Assembly (NCBI RefSeq): GCF_000284515.1
Contig: NC_017668.1
Span: 1,426,001 to 1,490,000, forward strand
Reading direction: 5' to 3'
DNA from: Halobacillus halophilus DSM 2266
GTDB lineage: Bacteria > Bacillota > Bacilli > Bacillales > Halobacillaceae
DNA: 64,000 nucleotides
Positions 24,978-34,970 of the stretch are shown here, piece after piece. Positions within the stretch are counted from its first letter, which is position 1. Each line of letters begins with the position of its first letter. Under the pieces are notes generated by a model that made no database searches, was not told the origin of the DNA, and saw only the letters and a program-made list of their open reading frames with translations. A program made the position numbers and the translations under genes.

Positions 24978-25658
24978 TTAGGAAAGGTTTAAGAACTCTT
25001 GAGTCTTATCCGCGTCTATCGCCAGGAAACGGACTTTCCGGATGAACCCGTCTTTTTTCAATTCGCTCATGATGGCGCTCGTCGTTTCTCTTGTCGTCCC
25101 AATCATGTTAGCGAGATCCTGATGGGTCAGTTTCATTTCAATGGTCTGCCAGTTTTGTTTGCGGCGACCGGTTTTTTGACTGAGCATTAATAACAGGTAC
25201 AACAATCGATGCTTCACGTCGCTTAAGGCAATTTTTTCGCTCAGACTGTAAAAGTCTTTCAATCGTGAGGAGAGAATATCAATCAGTTTTAGAGCGACAT
25301 GCGGGTTCTTTTTGATAAATTCTTCATAGTCCCTGTGGCTGAGTGTACATATATACGTATCGGTCATAGCTTCCGCATAGGTCTGATCGTCGGTCAAACT
25401 GACGGTGGACGTTTCACCGAATATGTTTCCATCCACGAGAATATCGAGCGTGAACTGCTTACCTTCTTCATTCATACGGTACAGGCGGACCTGTCCTTTT
25501 TTTAATAAAAATAAGGCATTCATGGTGTTTTCAGGGGAGACAATCGTCGTACCTTTTTTCACGGGACTCATCTCACTCATCTGATCGATCCTCATGAGCT
25601 CTTCCTGGGAGAGTTCTTCAAACAAACTGATTTGGGAGAGTAAGGTAAGCTTATCCAT
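24978..25658 (-). CDS. Crp/Fnr family transcriptional regulator
   Basis: 226 residues. An N-terminal cyclic-nucleotide-binding fold (residues about 10-125) includes GNIFGETS near 79-86. A dimer helix follows (ALKLIDILSSRLKDFYSLSEKIAL), then a C-terminal winged helix with the recognition segment LTHQDLANMIGTTRETTSAIMSELKKDG. No N-terminal Cys cluster is seen, so it is not an FNR-type iron-sulfur sensor. The ligand is unknown. A copy of its 3' end sits in the decayed segment near 29150. Confidence 0.9.
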   Translation of the reverse strand: MDKLTLLSQISLFEELSQEELMRIDQMSEMSPVKKGTTIVSPENTMNALFLLKKGQVRLYRMNEEGKQFTLDILVDGNIFGETSTVSLTDDQTYAEAMTDTYICTLSHRDYEEFIKKNPHVALKLIDILSSRLKDFYSLSEKIALSDVKHRLLYLLLMLSQKTGRRKQNWQTIEMKLTHQDLANMIGTTRETTSAIMSELKKDGFIRKVRFLAIDADKTQEFLNLS

Positions 25659-26207
25659 TTCTTCACCTCGTTCGGTTGATAAGTTGCTATAAAAAATTTT
25701 TGATGAAAAGTGTGGGTATAAAACTCAATCCTTCATGAGCTGAAGAAAGCTGACTACTTTACTTGAATATAGTAGCGGTCCGCCAATTTGACAATAGAAT
25801 AATGTTAGATACCCATGCGAGAAAAAATAGTTATTTGAAGGGGAAACCCCATTTCAAGATAATTTAAAGATTTTGAAACAAAACCTCTCGTCCAAACGTA
25901 TAGATGGTTGAATAGTTTTAAACCTTTATATACCAAATTTTTCATGAGTTGCTGTTAATAGGATAGGGTACATAAAAGAGGACTATTGCGTTATGTTTAT
26001 TTATAAATTAATCTATATAGATAATTATAATTGATTAGGTGTAAATTGGAACAAGGAGCTCCTGATTAGTTAGGATAGTTAAGAAATACGAGAAAAGCCA
26101 TAGCCTATGTGTACAAAACCATAGGAATCTTAATCGATCCAATTAAATGCATCAAGGAAGAACTGTAATGATTACTATCACAAGAATCAATTGATGGAGG
26201 CTTATAA
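25659..26207. other. Intergenic region upstream of ltaS-like gene
   Basis: AT-rich 549 bases between divergent genes. It must hold both promoters. No gene or clear operator recognised. Confidence 0.4.
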
Positions 26208-28094
26208 ATGTTTCAAAAATGGAAAGGAAACGATGCTTCTTCTAAAAAGAAGCTGATTTATGCTGTTGTTTTCGCTATGTTTTGGCTGAAGATGACGTTT
26301 ATTCAAGGTGGGGTTTTCACTTTAGGTTTAGAAAATATAAATCAAGCAGCTATCCTGGCCTTTAATCCCTTGAGCAGTATTTTTCTTCTCTTTGGATTAG
26401 GAATCTTACTGGCCGGCCGTAAAGGACTGCTTGGGGCCTACATTCTTGGCTCCGTCTTACTTTATCTCAATGTTTTGTTTTATCGTGAGTACAATGATTT
26501 CATTACGATTCCAATGTTAGGTCAATTAGCAAATTTGGCAGGTCTTGGAGGAAGTATTACGAATATCCTCTCGGCCACAGATATTTTCCTGTTTGTGGAC
26601 GTATTTGTTGCGATCTTTCTATTATTCTATCTGAACCCTTCTCGTATTCAAAGTTTTCTACCGAAACGCAAGGAAGGTCTTGTGCTGGCTATTATTGCCG
26701 TGCCGTTATTTTTAATTAACCTGGGCTGGGCACAGACAGAGCGTCCAGAGCTTTTAAAACGGGCCTTTGACCGTAATTTGTTAGTAAAAAATATTGGGGT
26801 GCTTGATTTTCACATCTACGATAGTGTGTTGCAGGGACAAACGGAGATGAAAAAAACGTTCGCGGATAGTAACGAATTAGTACCTGCCTTAAACTATATA
26901 AATGAGAAAGATGTGGATCCAAATAGTGAAATGACAGGAGTCGCTGAAGGGAAAAATGTGATCCTTTTATCCCTGGAAAGCACCCAGACATTTGTTGTGG
27001 ACCGAGAATTAAACGGAAAAGAACTCACCCCTTATTTTAACGATCTCAAAGAAGAAGGTGCTTACTTTAGTAACTTCTATCATCAGGTTAAACAGGGGCG
27101 CACGTCAGATTCCGAGTTTTTGCTGGACAATTCATTGTATGGCCTGAATCGTGGAGCGGCCTTCTTTACTCATGCGGGTAACGAATACGAAGCTACCCCT
27201 GAAGTGTTAGGGGAAGAGGGCTATACGTCTGTGAATATGCATGCCAATGATCAAACATTTTGGAACCGGAATGTCATGTATGACTCTCTTGGCTATGATG
27301 AGTATTATTCAAAAGAAGATTATGACGTTACAGAAGATAAATCCTACGGCTGGGGTTATCTTGATGAATACTTCTTTAGTGACTCCTTAGATAAAATGGA
27401 AGAGTTAGAGCAGCCGTTCTATAGCAAGATGATTACTCTGACCAACCATTATCCATTTACCCTTCCGGAAGATAAGAAATTGATTGAAGAAGGGAATACT
27501 TCAAGTGGTACGCTGAACCGTTATTTCCAAACGATCCGCTATCAGGACGAAGCTTTAAAACAGTTTGTTGAGGATTTCAAGCGTTCAGATCTTTATGACG
27601 ATACCGTGCTTATCATTTATGGTGACCATTTCGGGATATCAGAGAATCACCAGGAGGCCATGGGAGAATATCTGGGCAAAGATATTAATGACTATGAACA
27701 ATTTCAGCTTCAGCGTGTGCCTCTTCTCATCCTTGGAGAAGGAATAGAACCAAAAGAACATGAGACTGTTGGGGGCCAGATTGATTTACGTCCGACGATC
27801 ATGAATCTTTTAGGGGTGGACGATGACAACCCGGTCCAATTCGGTCATGATTTGTTTAGTAAAGATCGGAATGGGATGACCATTACACGAGATGGTAATT
27901 TTGCTAACGAGGATTATGTAGGTGTGAATGAAACCTGTTTTGATAGAGAAACGGGAGAGAAAGTAGTAGGTGAGGCTTGTGCTGAAGGCTTCAAACAAGC
28001 GCAAGAAGAACTGGAGATCTCAGACTCTATCGTTTACGGAGATTTGCTGCGGTATCTTGATGAAACAGAAATGATTAAGCAAGAGCGGAAATAA
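26208..28094 (+). CDS. ltaS: Lipoteichoic acid synthase-like sulfatase (LtaS family)
   Basis: 628 residues behind GATGGAGG. Five N-terminal membrane segments (to about residue 180) anchor an extracellular sulfatase-fold domain. Metal and catalytic motifs: LLSLEST near residue 250 with the metal-binding Glu, QGRTSDSEF with the catalytic threonine at 299 (Thr300 in S. aureus LtaS), the conserved stretch NMHANDQTFWNRNVMY, and YGDHFG near 475 with Asp-His metal ligands. LtaS polymerises glycerol phosphate from phosphatidylglycerol onto a glycolipid. Bacilli often have several paralogues, so this may be a primase-like or stress-specific member. Confidence 0.9.
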   Translation: MFQKWKGNDASSKKKLIYAVVFAMFWLKMTFIQGGVFTLGLENINQAAILAFNPLSSIFLLFGLGILLAGRKGLLGAYILGSVLLYLNVLFYREYNDFITIPMLGQLANLAGLGGSITNILSATDIFLFVDVFVAIFLLFYLNPSRIQSFLPKRKEGLVLAIIAVPLFLINLGWAQTERPELLKRAFDRNLLVKNIGVLDFHIYDSVLQGQTEMKKTFADSNELVPALNYINEKDVDPNSEMTGVAEGKNVILLSLESTQTFVVDRELNGKELTPYFNDLKEEGAYFSNFYHQVKQGRTSDSEFLLDNSLYGLNRGAAFFTHAGNEYEATPEVLGEEGYTSVNMHANDQTFWNRNVMYDSLGYDEYYSKEDYDVTEDKSYGWGYLDEYFFSDSLDKMEELEQPFYSKMITLTNHYPFTLPEDKKLIEEGNTSSGTLNRYFQTIRYQDEALKQFVEDFKRSDLYDDTVLIIYGDHFGISENHQEAMGEYLGKDINDYEQFQLQRVPLLILGEGIEPKEHETVGGQIDLRPTIMNLLGVDDDNPVQFGHDLFSKDRNGMTITRDGNFANEDYVGVNETCFDRETGEKVVGEACAEGFKQAQEELEISDSIVYGDLLRYLDETEMIKQERK

Positions 28095-28104
28095 TTAGCT
28101 GGAT

Positions 28105-28148
28105 AAAAAGCTTGCAGATCACCTTAGGGTTTTCTGCAAGCTTTTTTT
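28105..28148 (+). terminator. Terminator after ltaS-like gene
   Basis: AAAAAGCTTGCAGA / TCTGCAAGCTTTTT, a perfect 14-bp stem with T run. MITE copy 2 starts within a few bases of its tail. Confidence 0.9.
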
Positions 28149-28152
28149 ATTA

Positions 28153-28887
28153 GGCTCTGTTTAAGTTTATTGTTGATTATTCATAAAAGGCTTATTACAC
28201 AATAGGGCCGGATTGTGGAAGACTCAGTTTCGAGATAATCTGGGCTGTTTCCAAAAATTTGATGAGGATGGCTGCGGAAACAACTCGTCTTGTTCCATCA
28301 CCCAGACACTCGAGACATAAGCCGATCATCAACGGATTGAAAAACCGCAATCCTTTTGATGATCGGCTTATGCTGGTCGTGTCTTTCGGGGTGATGCCAC
28401 ATTTGAACACTTTCCTGCGGGGGAACTGGCAAGCCTCCTCGCTCGTTTCACTCCCTGTGGGGTCTCGCCTAGCTCCTTCTCCCGCGGGAGTCTCGTCGTT
28501 TCCTTCGCCACCCTATGATTGAAGAGTGGACGGACCCTTCTATAGGCGATGGAGAGGTGCTTGGATCCGCCACAAATGTTTCTATAGCGGGAATTTTCCA
28601 CACGTGTACGCTTGTTTTTAATAGTTAATCTCCATCATAAACCGGTGCGTTTCGAATAAGATTTAGAGCTCCATATATCGCAAGGTCCGGAGGGGGACGA
28701 TGTAGACTCCTGTGGGATGAACATGATCGGTAAGATCCCGCAGGGCTGAAGCCCGAGGAAGCTTACCACATGCCCACGGAAAGCGAAATCGTCCCCCTCC
28801 GGACCTAATTCTCTCAAAAGTCTCGAAACTGAGTCTTCAAGTAATGGGAGCTTTACTTTTAAATCAACACAGAAGTTTAACAGAGCC
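28153..28887 (+). mobile_element. MITE-like repeat, copy 2 (with 8-bp TSD)
   Basis: A 735-bp element with ends GGCTCTGTT... and ...AACAGAGCC. It is flanked by perfect 8-bp repeats TTTTATTA (28145-28152 and 28888-28895). It has the same order of modules A (about 28410-28505) and B (about 28680-28805) as copies 1 and 3, plus extra internal sequence. Open frames within it have no ribosome sites. Confidence 0.82.
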
Positions 28888-28916
28888 TTTTATTAAGGAA
28901 AGGCAGCGAAAGACGG

Positions 28917-29060
28917 GATGTAAAAATAGAAGAAGTAGTGTCCATATCTTCCAAACCAAGGGATGTTACGGTGTTGGATTTAGTATCGGAAGGAGGTAGA
29001 TATATAGACTGATCGTGTATATAATGATTTAACCGCAATTAGCGGGTGGAACTAGAAAAT
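28917..29060 (+). pseudogene. Decayed 3' fragment of the HAD hydrolase gene
   Basis: GATGTAAAAATAGAAGAAGT, ATATCTTCCAAACCAAGGGA and TATAATGATTTAA align in order with the 3' part of the HAD gene (24733-24909), with indels and stops. The alignment continues through a paralogous terminator (29064-29090) and a piece of the Crp-like gene's 3' end (GGTTTAAGAACTCTTGA at about 29150). It is a remnant of a duplicated HAD-terminator-crp block. Confidence 0.65.
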
Positions 29061-29063
29061 AAG

Positions 29064-29090
29064 AAAAGGGCCCGGTGAGGGGCCCTTTTG
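29064..29090. terminator. Terminator in the decayed HAD/Crp segment
   Basis: AAAAGGGCCC / GGGCCCTTTT stem, paralogous to 24917-24945. Confidence 0.75.
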
Positions 29091-29198
29091 TGGATGGATG
29101 TCAGAAAGCGAACTGAATCGCCAGCTTACTCAGGGAATAAGGGTGGAAAGGTTTAAGAACTCTTGATTCTTACCACAGCTTAGTATTTGGAAGGTTTC

Positions 29199-29396
29199 TT
29201 AATAGAGATTCCCTTCTTTTTTAGCTTTCATAACCTTAATCGTCATGATCAATATACCAATGGGGCAGCCAATTGTAAAAGCAATTGATACAATGAATGG
29301 AAAATTGTTTAGAGTTTCATTATTTAGTCGATAGATGCCGACGAACGTAAAAAGAGCGCAAAAGAAAATACCAACTAACGTTTTAATTATACTCAT
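29199..29396 (-). CDS. Small two-helix membrane protein, unknown function
   Basis: 65 residues: MSIIKTLVGIFFCALFTFVG, a short loop (YRLNNETLNNFP), a second hydrophobic span (FIVSIAFTIGCPIGILIMTI) and a basic tail (KVMKAKKEGNLY). GGTGAG sits about six bases upstream. No family recognised. It is flanked by the decayed HAD/Crp segment and an open gap before the UspA gene. Confidence 0.55.
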   Translation of the reverse strand: MSIIKTLVGIFFCALFTFVGIYRLNNETLNNFPFIVSIAFTIGCPIGILIMTIKVMKAKKEGNLY

Positions 29397-29595
29397 TAAA
29401 TCTCACCGCTTTTTGTTTTAATTAATTATAACAGCTTGAGTTTCATTATATTAAATGATAAATGAATACACTCAGTTTTGCTTAATTATTTGTGATTCAT
29501 AGTTCGTATTGTTAAAATTATGTCGCAGAGTTCCTGGAAATTGGTTTTCTGCTCAATCCCTGTTAAGCCATTCGAAGTATTTTCTTCGTTTGCAA

Positions 29596-29632
29596 AAGCG
29601 TGCAGCTCATTAATGAACTGCACGCTTTTTTT
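29596..29632 (-). terminator. Terminator of the SulP-UspA operon
   Basis: GCGTGCAG / CTGCACGC stem with flanking A and T runs, overlapping the UspA stop codon. Confidence 0.85.
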
Positions 29633-30054
29633 TACTTAACGACGATTACTGGAGACTGAACATATTTCACGAGTTTATGACTGACACTTCCCAGGATCAA
29701 CGTCTGCCATTTATTACGCCCGCGGCTTCCAATAACCACGCAATCATAATCTTCCTGGTTGGCATATTCAATCATTTCTTCAGCGGGATCTCCATGTAAC
29801 ATCAGAAACTTGGTGGAAACACCGGCTGACTCTACATATTTGATGACGTCCAGGAACTTTTCTTTCCGTTTCTTAGTAGCTGTATGAGAATCCCCATAGT
29901 TCAATACGTCCTGTTTAGATGTTTCACCATCAACCACATATACAAGGTCGATGTGCACCTCTTCCTTATGCGGGGAAACCATTTTTAGTGTCTGATCGAT
30001 TGCGCGACGGGAATGATCAGAACCATCCGTCGCGAGTAAAATATTTTTAAACAT
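29632..30054 (-). CDS. Universal stress protein (UspA family)
   Basis: 140 residues. Starts MFKNILLATDGSDHSRRAI and ends with GSRGRNKWQTLILGSVSHKLVKYVQSPVIVVK. The ATP-binding G-2x-G-9x-G-S/T pattern appears as GSRGRNK...LGSVS. It lies 22 bases after a SulP transporter gene on the same strand, so the two are probably co-transcribed. UspA-SulP pairs are a recurring arrangement, and a stress or bicarbonate role is plausible but unproven. A divergent paralogue lies at 31759-32175. Confidence 0.9.
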   Translation of the reverse strand: MFKNILLATDGSDHSRRAIDQTLKMVSPHKEEVHIDLVYVVDGETSKQDVLNYGDSHTATKKRKEKFLDVIKYVESAGVSTKFLMLHGDPAEEMIEYANQEDYDCVVIGSRGRNKWQTLILGSVSHKLVKYVQSPVIVVK

Positions 30055-30076
30055 ACATCATGCTCCTATTCATAAT

Positions 30077-31537
30077 TTAGTGACCGGATCCTTTGGAGAC
30101 GCCTCCAAGTCGAGCCAATAGTCTGGAGCTCTCCCCGTTCAAGCCGATGAATTTAACTTTAATGCCGTTTTGTTCAAACTTCGATTCGATACTGTCGAGA
30201 GCACCGATGGCTGAGTCATCCCATAGATGAGAGTCGTTAAGATCGATAACGACTTCTTCGACATGATCTTTGAAATCGATCGAATTAAGAAAGTCTGTAA
30301 CCGACGCAAAGAATAACTGACCTTGCACATAATAGATGCGTTTTTTCCCTTCATTTGCGTACAAGGTTAATACATTTACTTTGGAAATCTTAACCGCAAA
30401 GAAAATCATACTGAGTACAACGCCGGCAAGAACGCCGTAGGCTAAGTTGTGCGTGATGACGACAGTTAGCACCGTTACAATCATGACAGCCGCATCAGAA
30501 CGTGGTACTCTGTGAATATTCCGGACGGAGCCCCAGTCAAACGTACCAATAGAAACCATAATCATGACACCTGCGAGTGCGGCCATTGGAATCTGAACAA
30601 CAACTCCACCCAGAACGATAATCATAAACATGAGAACGACACCTGCCACCAGCGAAGATAACCGTCCATTCCCGCCGGATTTCACGTTAATGACGGACTG
30701 ACCAATCATCGCACAACCAGCCATGCCGCCAAAGAATCCCGTCACGATGTTTGCGAATCCTTGACCGCGGCTTTCTTTGTTTTTATCACTTTCGGTATCG
30801 GTCATATCATCAACGATGGAAGCCGTAAGAAGGGACTCTAGTAGTCCGACAATCGTTAACGCTAAAGCATAAGGGAAGATAATCATCAGGGTTTCAAAAT
30901 TCAGCGGCATATCGGGCAAAGCGAACATAGGAAGGGTTTGTGTTAATTCTCCCATGTCCCCAACCGTTCTGACACCGATGTTCATCCATATTGCAATGGC
31001 GGATACGACCACAATGGCGACCAATGTGGAAGGGATGGTTTTAGTAACCAGTGGAAATAGATAAATGATAGCTAAAGTTAACCCAACTAATGCATAAATC
31101 ACCCAGGGTTCATTCTCAAAGTGCTGCAATTGGGAAGTGAAAATTAAAATCCCTAAAGCATTCACGAATCCTACCATAACGGAGCGGGGAATGAACCGCA
31201 TGAATCTAGCTAACTTAAAGACTCCAAACAATACCTGTAAGATCCCCGTCAGGATCGTTGTGGCGAGCAAGTATTCAATCCCGTGCTGAGCAACTAAGGT
31301 AATCATGACTAAAGCCATGGCACCTGTGGCCCCAGAGATCATTCCCGGGCGTCCACCCATAAAAGCAATCACAACGGATATACAAAAGGATGCGTACAAC
31401 CCGACCATTGGGTCTACACCTGCAATAATCGAGAAAGCGATGGCTTCAGGAATCAAGGCTAATGCCACAACGACTCCTGATAATACATCACCCTTTATGT
31501 TTCCGAGCCAATTTTCTTTAATTGATAAAGTTGACAT
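30077..31537 (-). CDS. SulP family anion transporter (YbaR/BicA-like group)
   Basis: 486 residues. Signature [27 protein letters not shown] near residues 25-50, then [16 protein letters not shown], and about 10 membrane segments. The final 100 residues are a STAS-like domain ([23 protein letters not shown]). It is shorter and of a different subgroup from the SulP at 2325. Related proteins have been linked to sulfate or Na+/bicarbonate uptake; the substrate is not shown. Downstream UspA is on the same strand. Confidence 0.88.
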   Translation of the reverse strand: MSTLSIKENWLGNIKGDVLSGVVVALALIPEAIAFSIIAGVDPMVGLYASFCISVVIAFMGGRPGMISGATGAMALVMITLVAQHGIEYLLATTILTGILQVLFGVFKLARFMRFIPRSVMVGFVNALGILIFTSQLQHFENEPWVIYALVGLTLAIIYLFPLVTKTIPSTLVAIVVVSAIAIWMNIGVRTVGDMGELTQTLPMFALPDMPLNFETLMIIFPYALALTIVGLLESLLTASIVDDMTDTESDKNKESRGQGFANIVTGFFGGMAGCAMIGQSVINVKSGGNGRLSSLVAGVVLMFMIIVLGGVVVQIPMAALAGVMIMVSIGTFDWGSVRNIHRVPRSDAAVMIVTVLTVVITHNLAYGVLAGVVLSMIFFAVKISKVNVLTLYANEGKKRIYYVQGQLFFASVTDFLNSIDFKDHVEEVVIDLNDSHLWDDSAIGALDSIESKFEQNGIKVKFIGLNGESSRLLARLGGVSKGSGH

Positions 31538-31758
31538 ACATACCCTCTTTCTATTATTTTTTTAGACCGCTGAGTCTCACAGCAGCCAGATTTATAAGAT
31601 GATTTAATTTAGCGGTTTGGGTTAGGTTTCAATACCGTTCTTTTATAACTGACTATAATAGACTATAATAAAGAAAAATGTTTTGCAATAGGTTTCCTTT
31701 AGTTAAGCGTTATCATTAACATAGATTTAATAATGGATAGCAGAAGAGGAGCGATTCA

Positions 31759-32175
31759 ATGTTTTCTCATATACTTATAGCTTCGGATGGATCGAATCAT
31801 GCGGTGAGGGCTGCTGAACATGCGCTGCAGTTAGCTCAGCTATCGGAAGACTCACAGATTACGATTCTGTATGCGATTAGCGGCTCGACTTCTAAAAGTG
31901 ATGTCCTGAGTGAGAATATGGCCGACCTGTCCACGGTTAGGAAAGGGCGTCTATTTTCTACAGAAGGGGTATTTATAAAAGCGGGAATCAATTATGATGT
32001 GAAAGTATTAAAAGGTGATCCAGGACCTGCCATTGTCCGCCATGTAAATGAAAACCATTATGATGTAGTTGTAATCGGCAGCAGGGGACTGAATACGTTT
32101 CAGGAAATGGTGCTGGGAAGTGTGAGTCATAAAGTGGCGAAGAGGGTACAATGTCCGGTGTTGATTATTAAGTAG
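31759..32175 (+). CDS. Universal stress protein (UspA family)
   Basis: 138 residues behind AGAGGAGCG. Starts MFSHILIASDGSNHAVRAAEHAL. ATP-binding pattern GSRGLNTFQEMVLGSVSHKV and the usual C-terminal VQCPVLIIK strand. It diverges from the SulP-UspA operon and is paralogous to its UspA. The intergenic region has a direct repeat GACTATAAT (two copies near 31650-31668) that could be two -10 elements. MITE copy 3 begins at the last base of its stop codon. Confidence 0.9.
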   Translation: MFSHILIASDGSNHAVRAAEHALQLAQLSEDSQITILYAISGSTSKSDVLSENMADLSTVRKGRLFSTEGVFIKAGINYDVKVLKGDPGPAIVRHVNENHYDVVVIGSRGLNTFQEMVLGSVSHKVAKRVQCPVLIIK

Positions 32176-32784
32176 GCACTGTGAAAGTGTATGGTTGATT
32201 TACCATAAGAGGCTTATTACGCAAAAGTGCCGGTTTGCGTAAGACTCGAATTCGAGATATCTTTGGTCCGTTGCTAATATAGAAAGGGGCTGGCTACGGA
32301 AACAACTCGCTTTCCTGCGGGGGAACTGGCAAGCATCCTCGCTCGTTTCACTCCCTACGGGGTCTCGCCTAGCTCCTTCTCCCGCGGGAGTCTCGTCGTT
32401 TCCTTCGCCACCCTATGATGGAAGAGTGAACGGACCTTTCAATAGAAGAATTCATCATCCTGAATCAGCCTTTAATGCTTCTATAGCAGGGATTATCCCA
32501 CGTACGCGCTCATTGTTATAGGTTTATACCCACCGTAAACCAGGGCGTTCCAAACATGATTTCGAGCTCCCTATTTCGCAAGGTCCGGAGGGGGACGATG
32601 TAGACTCCTGCGGGATGAACATGATCGGTGAGACCCCGGAAGGCGAAGCCTGAGGAGGCTCAGCACATGCCCGTGGAAAGCGAAATCGTCCCCTGCAGGA
32701 CCATCCTCATACCAATATCTCGAAACTGAGTCTTCCAGTATCGGGAGCTTATCTTTAAAATCAATACTGAAGTTTAGTAAAGTC
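32175..32784 (+). mobile_element. MITE-like repeat, copy 3 (7/8 TSD)
   Basis: A 610-bp element starting GGCACTGTGAAAGT and ending AGTAAAGTC, a degenerate form of the family ends. Flanks are ATTAAGTA (32167-32174) and GTTAAGTA (32785-32792), a 7/8 target-site duplication. Modules A and B are in the same order as in copies 1 and 2. The left end sits against the UspA stop codon. Confidence 0.78.
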
Positions 32785-32883
32785 GTTAAGTAAGAAAGAA
32801 ATTGGTAATATATTTGAGTTACAAGGGCAGAAGGTATAAACTTGTAGATAGAAAATACAAACGTAATAAAGGAAGGTCTGTCC

Positions 32884-33072
32884 ATGGACAATGAACAAGA
32901 AATCATGACGGTTTCTCAAGTTGCTGAATATCTACAAATTAGTGAAGTGACCACATACAAATTAGTACAGGAAGGACGTATCCCGGGCTTTAAGATCGGG
33001 CGTCACTGGCGGGTGAGAAAAGAAGATTTAAGAGAACATATCAGGAAACTTCAGCATGGTGAGCATTTATAA
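32884..33072 (+). CDS. Excisionase-family helix-turn-helix DNA-binding protein
   Basis: 62 residues behind GGAAGG. The whole protein is a HTH_17 domain: MTVSQVAEYLQISEVTTYKL, then EGRIPGFKIGRHWRVRKEDL, the winged part typical of excisionase/MerR-like proteins. No integrase or recombination site is nearby, so it is more likely a small regulator than a true excisionase. A strong terminator follows. Confidence 0.85.
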   Translation: MDNEQEIMTVSQVAEYLQISEVTTYKLVQEGRIPGFKIGRHWRVRKEDLREHIRKLQHGEHL

Positions 33073-33077
33073 TAAGT

Positions 33078-33120
33078 GCACGAAAAAAAACCCTCTATTA
33101 TTTAGAGGGTTTTTTCGTGC
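33078..33120. terminator. Terminator after HTH gene
   Basis: A long stem GCACGAAAAAA...CCCTCTA / TAGAGGG...TTTTTTCGTGC with a five-base loop. Confidence 0.9.
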
Positions 33121-33217
33121 GCTTTGTTTTGAATTTCTATAATTTTTCTAACAAATAGTGAGGAAGAAAACGATATAATGAAGATAGAAGTCAGAAGGAG
33201 GAAGAAGGTGAAAGCTA

Positions 33218-33889
33218 ATGAGCCGGGGAAGTTATGCATCAAGAATTTTGTTATTTGTGGTCTTGATCTTGACGATGGTTTATTTCATTCATTTCAGGTG
33301 GCATATCACTCCGAATGATATCCAGCAAATGATTACGGCTTTTGGCTGGCTGTCACCTTTTATCTTTATAGCAGCTTATATGGCTGCTCCTTTTATGATG
33401 TTTCCTGCGCCGGTATTGTCGATGAGTGCCGGTTTAGCTTATGGGTTTTGGCCGGGAACTTTGTATATATGGCTGGGAGCGGGCGGGGCAGCAGCTACGG
33501 GTTACTTGATCGGACGTTTTTTCGGGGAAGCGGTATTTCAATTCCATCAATATTCCTGGTCTGCTAGAGCGGAAGAAAGAATGAACAGACAAGGGTTTTG
33601 GTTTGTGCTGCTGTTACGGCTTTTCCCTCTCATGGGCTTTAGTATGCTGAGCTACCTGTCAGGTATGACGAAGGTACGTTTCTCTACCTATCTTTCTGCA
33701 ACGTGGATTGGAATTCTGCCTGGTGTATTTGTTTATGGGACGCTTGGCGCAAGCTTAATGGCAGGAGATCCGCTCATTATCGGGGCGGCCGTCCTGTTGC
33801 TTGTGCTCCTTTTGAGTCTATCATTCTTCTTTAGACATAAAGTGAAAAATTGGCTTGATTTAGAGGAGAATAAAGAGAAAAAAGGGTGA
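33218..33889 (+). CDS. TVP38/TMEM64 family membrane protein
   Basis: 223 residues with about five membrane segments. Features of the SNARE-associated (DedA-like) VTT domain: MFPAPVLSMSAGLAYGFWPG, then GAGGAAATGYLIGRFFGE, and LLLRLFPLMGFSMLSYLSGMT. The AAGGTG ribosome site is seven bases from the ATG. The family is thought to act in lipid or undecaprenyl-phosphate scrambling or proton-coupled transport. The exact role is unknown. Confidence 0.85.
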   Translation: MSRGSYASRILLFVVLILTMVYFIHFRWHITPNDIQQMITAFGWLSPFIFIAAYMAAPFMMFPAPVLSMSAGLAYGFWPGTLYIWLGAGGAAATGYLIGRFFGEAVFQFHQYSWSARAEERMNRQGFWFVLLLRLFPLMGFSMLSYLSGMTKVRFSTYLSATWIGILPGVFVYGTLGASLMAGDPLIIGAAVLLLVLLLSLSFFFRHKVKNWLDLEENKEKKG

Positions 33890-33931
33890 ATGGATGAGAA
33901 ATACGCCTGCATTCGAGGGAATGTTCAGTAT

Positions 33932-33980
33932 AAAAGATAGGAAGCTCCATTTTAGCTAGATATGGAGCTTCCTATCTTTT
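33932..33980. terminator. Bidirectional terminator
   Basis: AAAAGATAGGAAGCTCCAT / ATGGAGCTTCCTATCTTTT, a perfect 19-bp stem between convergent genes. Confidence 0.92.
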
Positions 33981-34016
33981 TATTTCTAGATTTCTGTTCC
34001 GTAAAGAATATCATTC

Positions 34017-34970
34017 TCAGTTTCTCAAAATAATAAAAACAAGATAAACGATATACATCGTCAGAAGGATGAAACCCTCTCTTTTTCCAATCTTATAATG
34101 AGTCCTCGAGAATAAGAGCAGCAACAAGCTCAAGGCAATCATAATCAGCACGTCGGTAAATATCTTTCCGTTCACAGGTAAAGGCGTAACGACAGCTGAA
34201 GCCCCAAGAACAAATAAGATGTTGAAAACATTACTCCCTACCACATTCCCTAAAGCAATTCCGCTTTCTTTCTTCAAGGCAGCCGAAATGGAGGTCACCA
34301 GTTCAGGAAGCGATGTGCCGATCGCAATGATGGTTAATCCTACTAATGTTTTACTCATTCCAAGATCTAAGGCGATGGCTGTGCCGCTGTCGACTACCAG
34401 GTCCCCTCCAAAAATAATCGCTGCTAATCCGGCTAACGTTAAACCAATATTTTTCCCCCACTTAATATTTGAAGGAATGGGGTCCTCTTTTGAATCTTTT
34501 CGACTTTTCAGGCCTACTTCAATCACATAGTACATGAAAATAGATAAAAACAATAAAAAGATGATGCCGTCACTGCGTGTGAGCAGGTTATCACTTAGTC
34601 CCTGTAGCTTTATGTCACTGATCAGGACGAGCAACGCTCCGCTGGCAAGCAATGTAAACGGAATTTCTTTTTTGGTTGTTTCACTTTCTACCATTAATGG
34701 ATAGAGGAAGGCTGCAATTCCTACCACTAACGTGATGTTAAAGATATTACTTCCTACCACGTTCCCCAGCGAAACTTCAGCATTTCCCTGTAAAGCGGCA
34801 AGGATACTGACGGTTGCTTCAGGAGAGCTTGTGCCTAAAGCTACAATCGTTAACCCGATTAAGATAGGTGGAACACGGAGCAGCCTGGCAATATTGGAAG
34901 ATCCATCAACAAATAAATCGGCTCCTTTAATTAATAACCCGAAGCCAATAAGTAAAAATATGTAAGCCAT
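34017..34970 (-). CDS. Sodium/calcium exchanger family protein (CaCA, YrbG-like)
   Basis: 317 residues, about ten membrane segments in two inverted halves. The alpha repeats are clear: GTSSPEATVSILAALQG with GNVVGSNIFNI in the first half, GTSLPELVTSISAALK with GNVVGSNVFNI in the second. The acidic residues in GTSxPE coordinate the ion. It moves Ca2+ or Na+ against the other. The direction is not predictable, though a salt-adapted host would benefit. Confidence 0.92.
   Translation of the reverse strand: MAYIFLLIGFGLLIKGADLFVDGSSNIARLLRVPPILIGLTIVALGTSSPEATVSILAALQGNAEVSLGNVVGSNIFNITLVVGIAAFLYPLMVESETTKKEIPFTLLASGALLVLISDIKLQGLSDNLLTRSDGIIFLLFLSIFMYYVIEVGLKSRKDSKEDPIPSNIKWGKNIGLTLAGLAAIIFGGDLVVDSGTAIALDLGMSKTLVGLTIIAIGTSLPELVTSISAALKKESGIALGNVVGSNVFNILFVLGASAVVTPLPVNGKIFTDVLIMIALSLLLLLFSRTHYKIGKREGFILLTMYIVYLVFIILRN

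Noticed and set aside
32884-33072. Excisionase-like protein as sign of an integrated element
   Set aside because: No integrase, attachment-site repeats or phage genes nearby; such HTH proteins are common stand-alone regulators.
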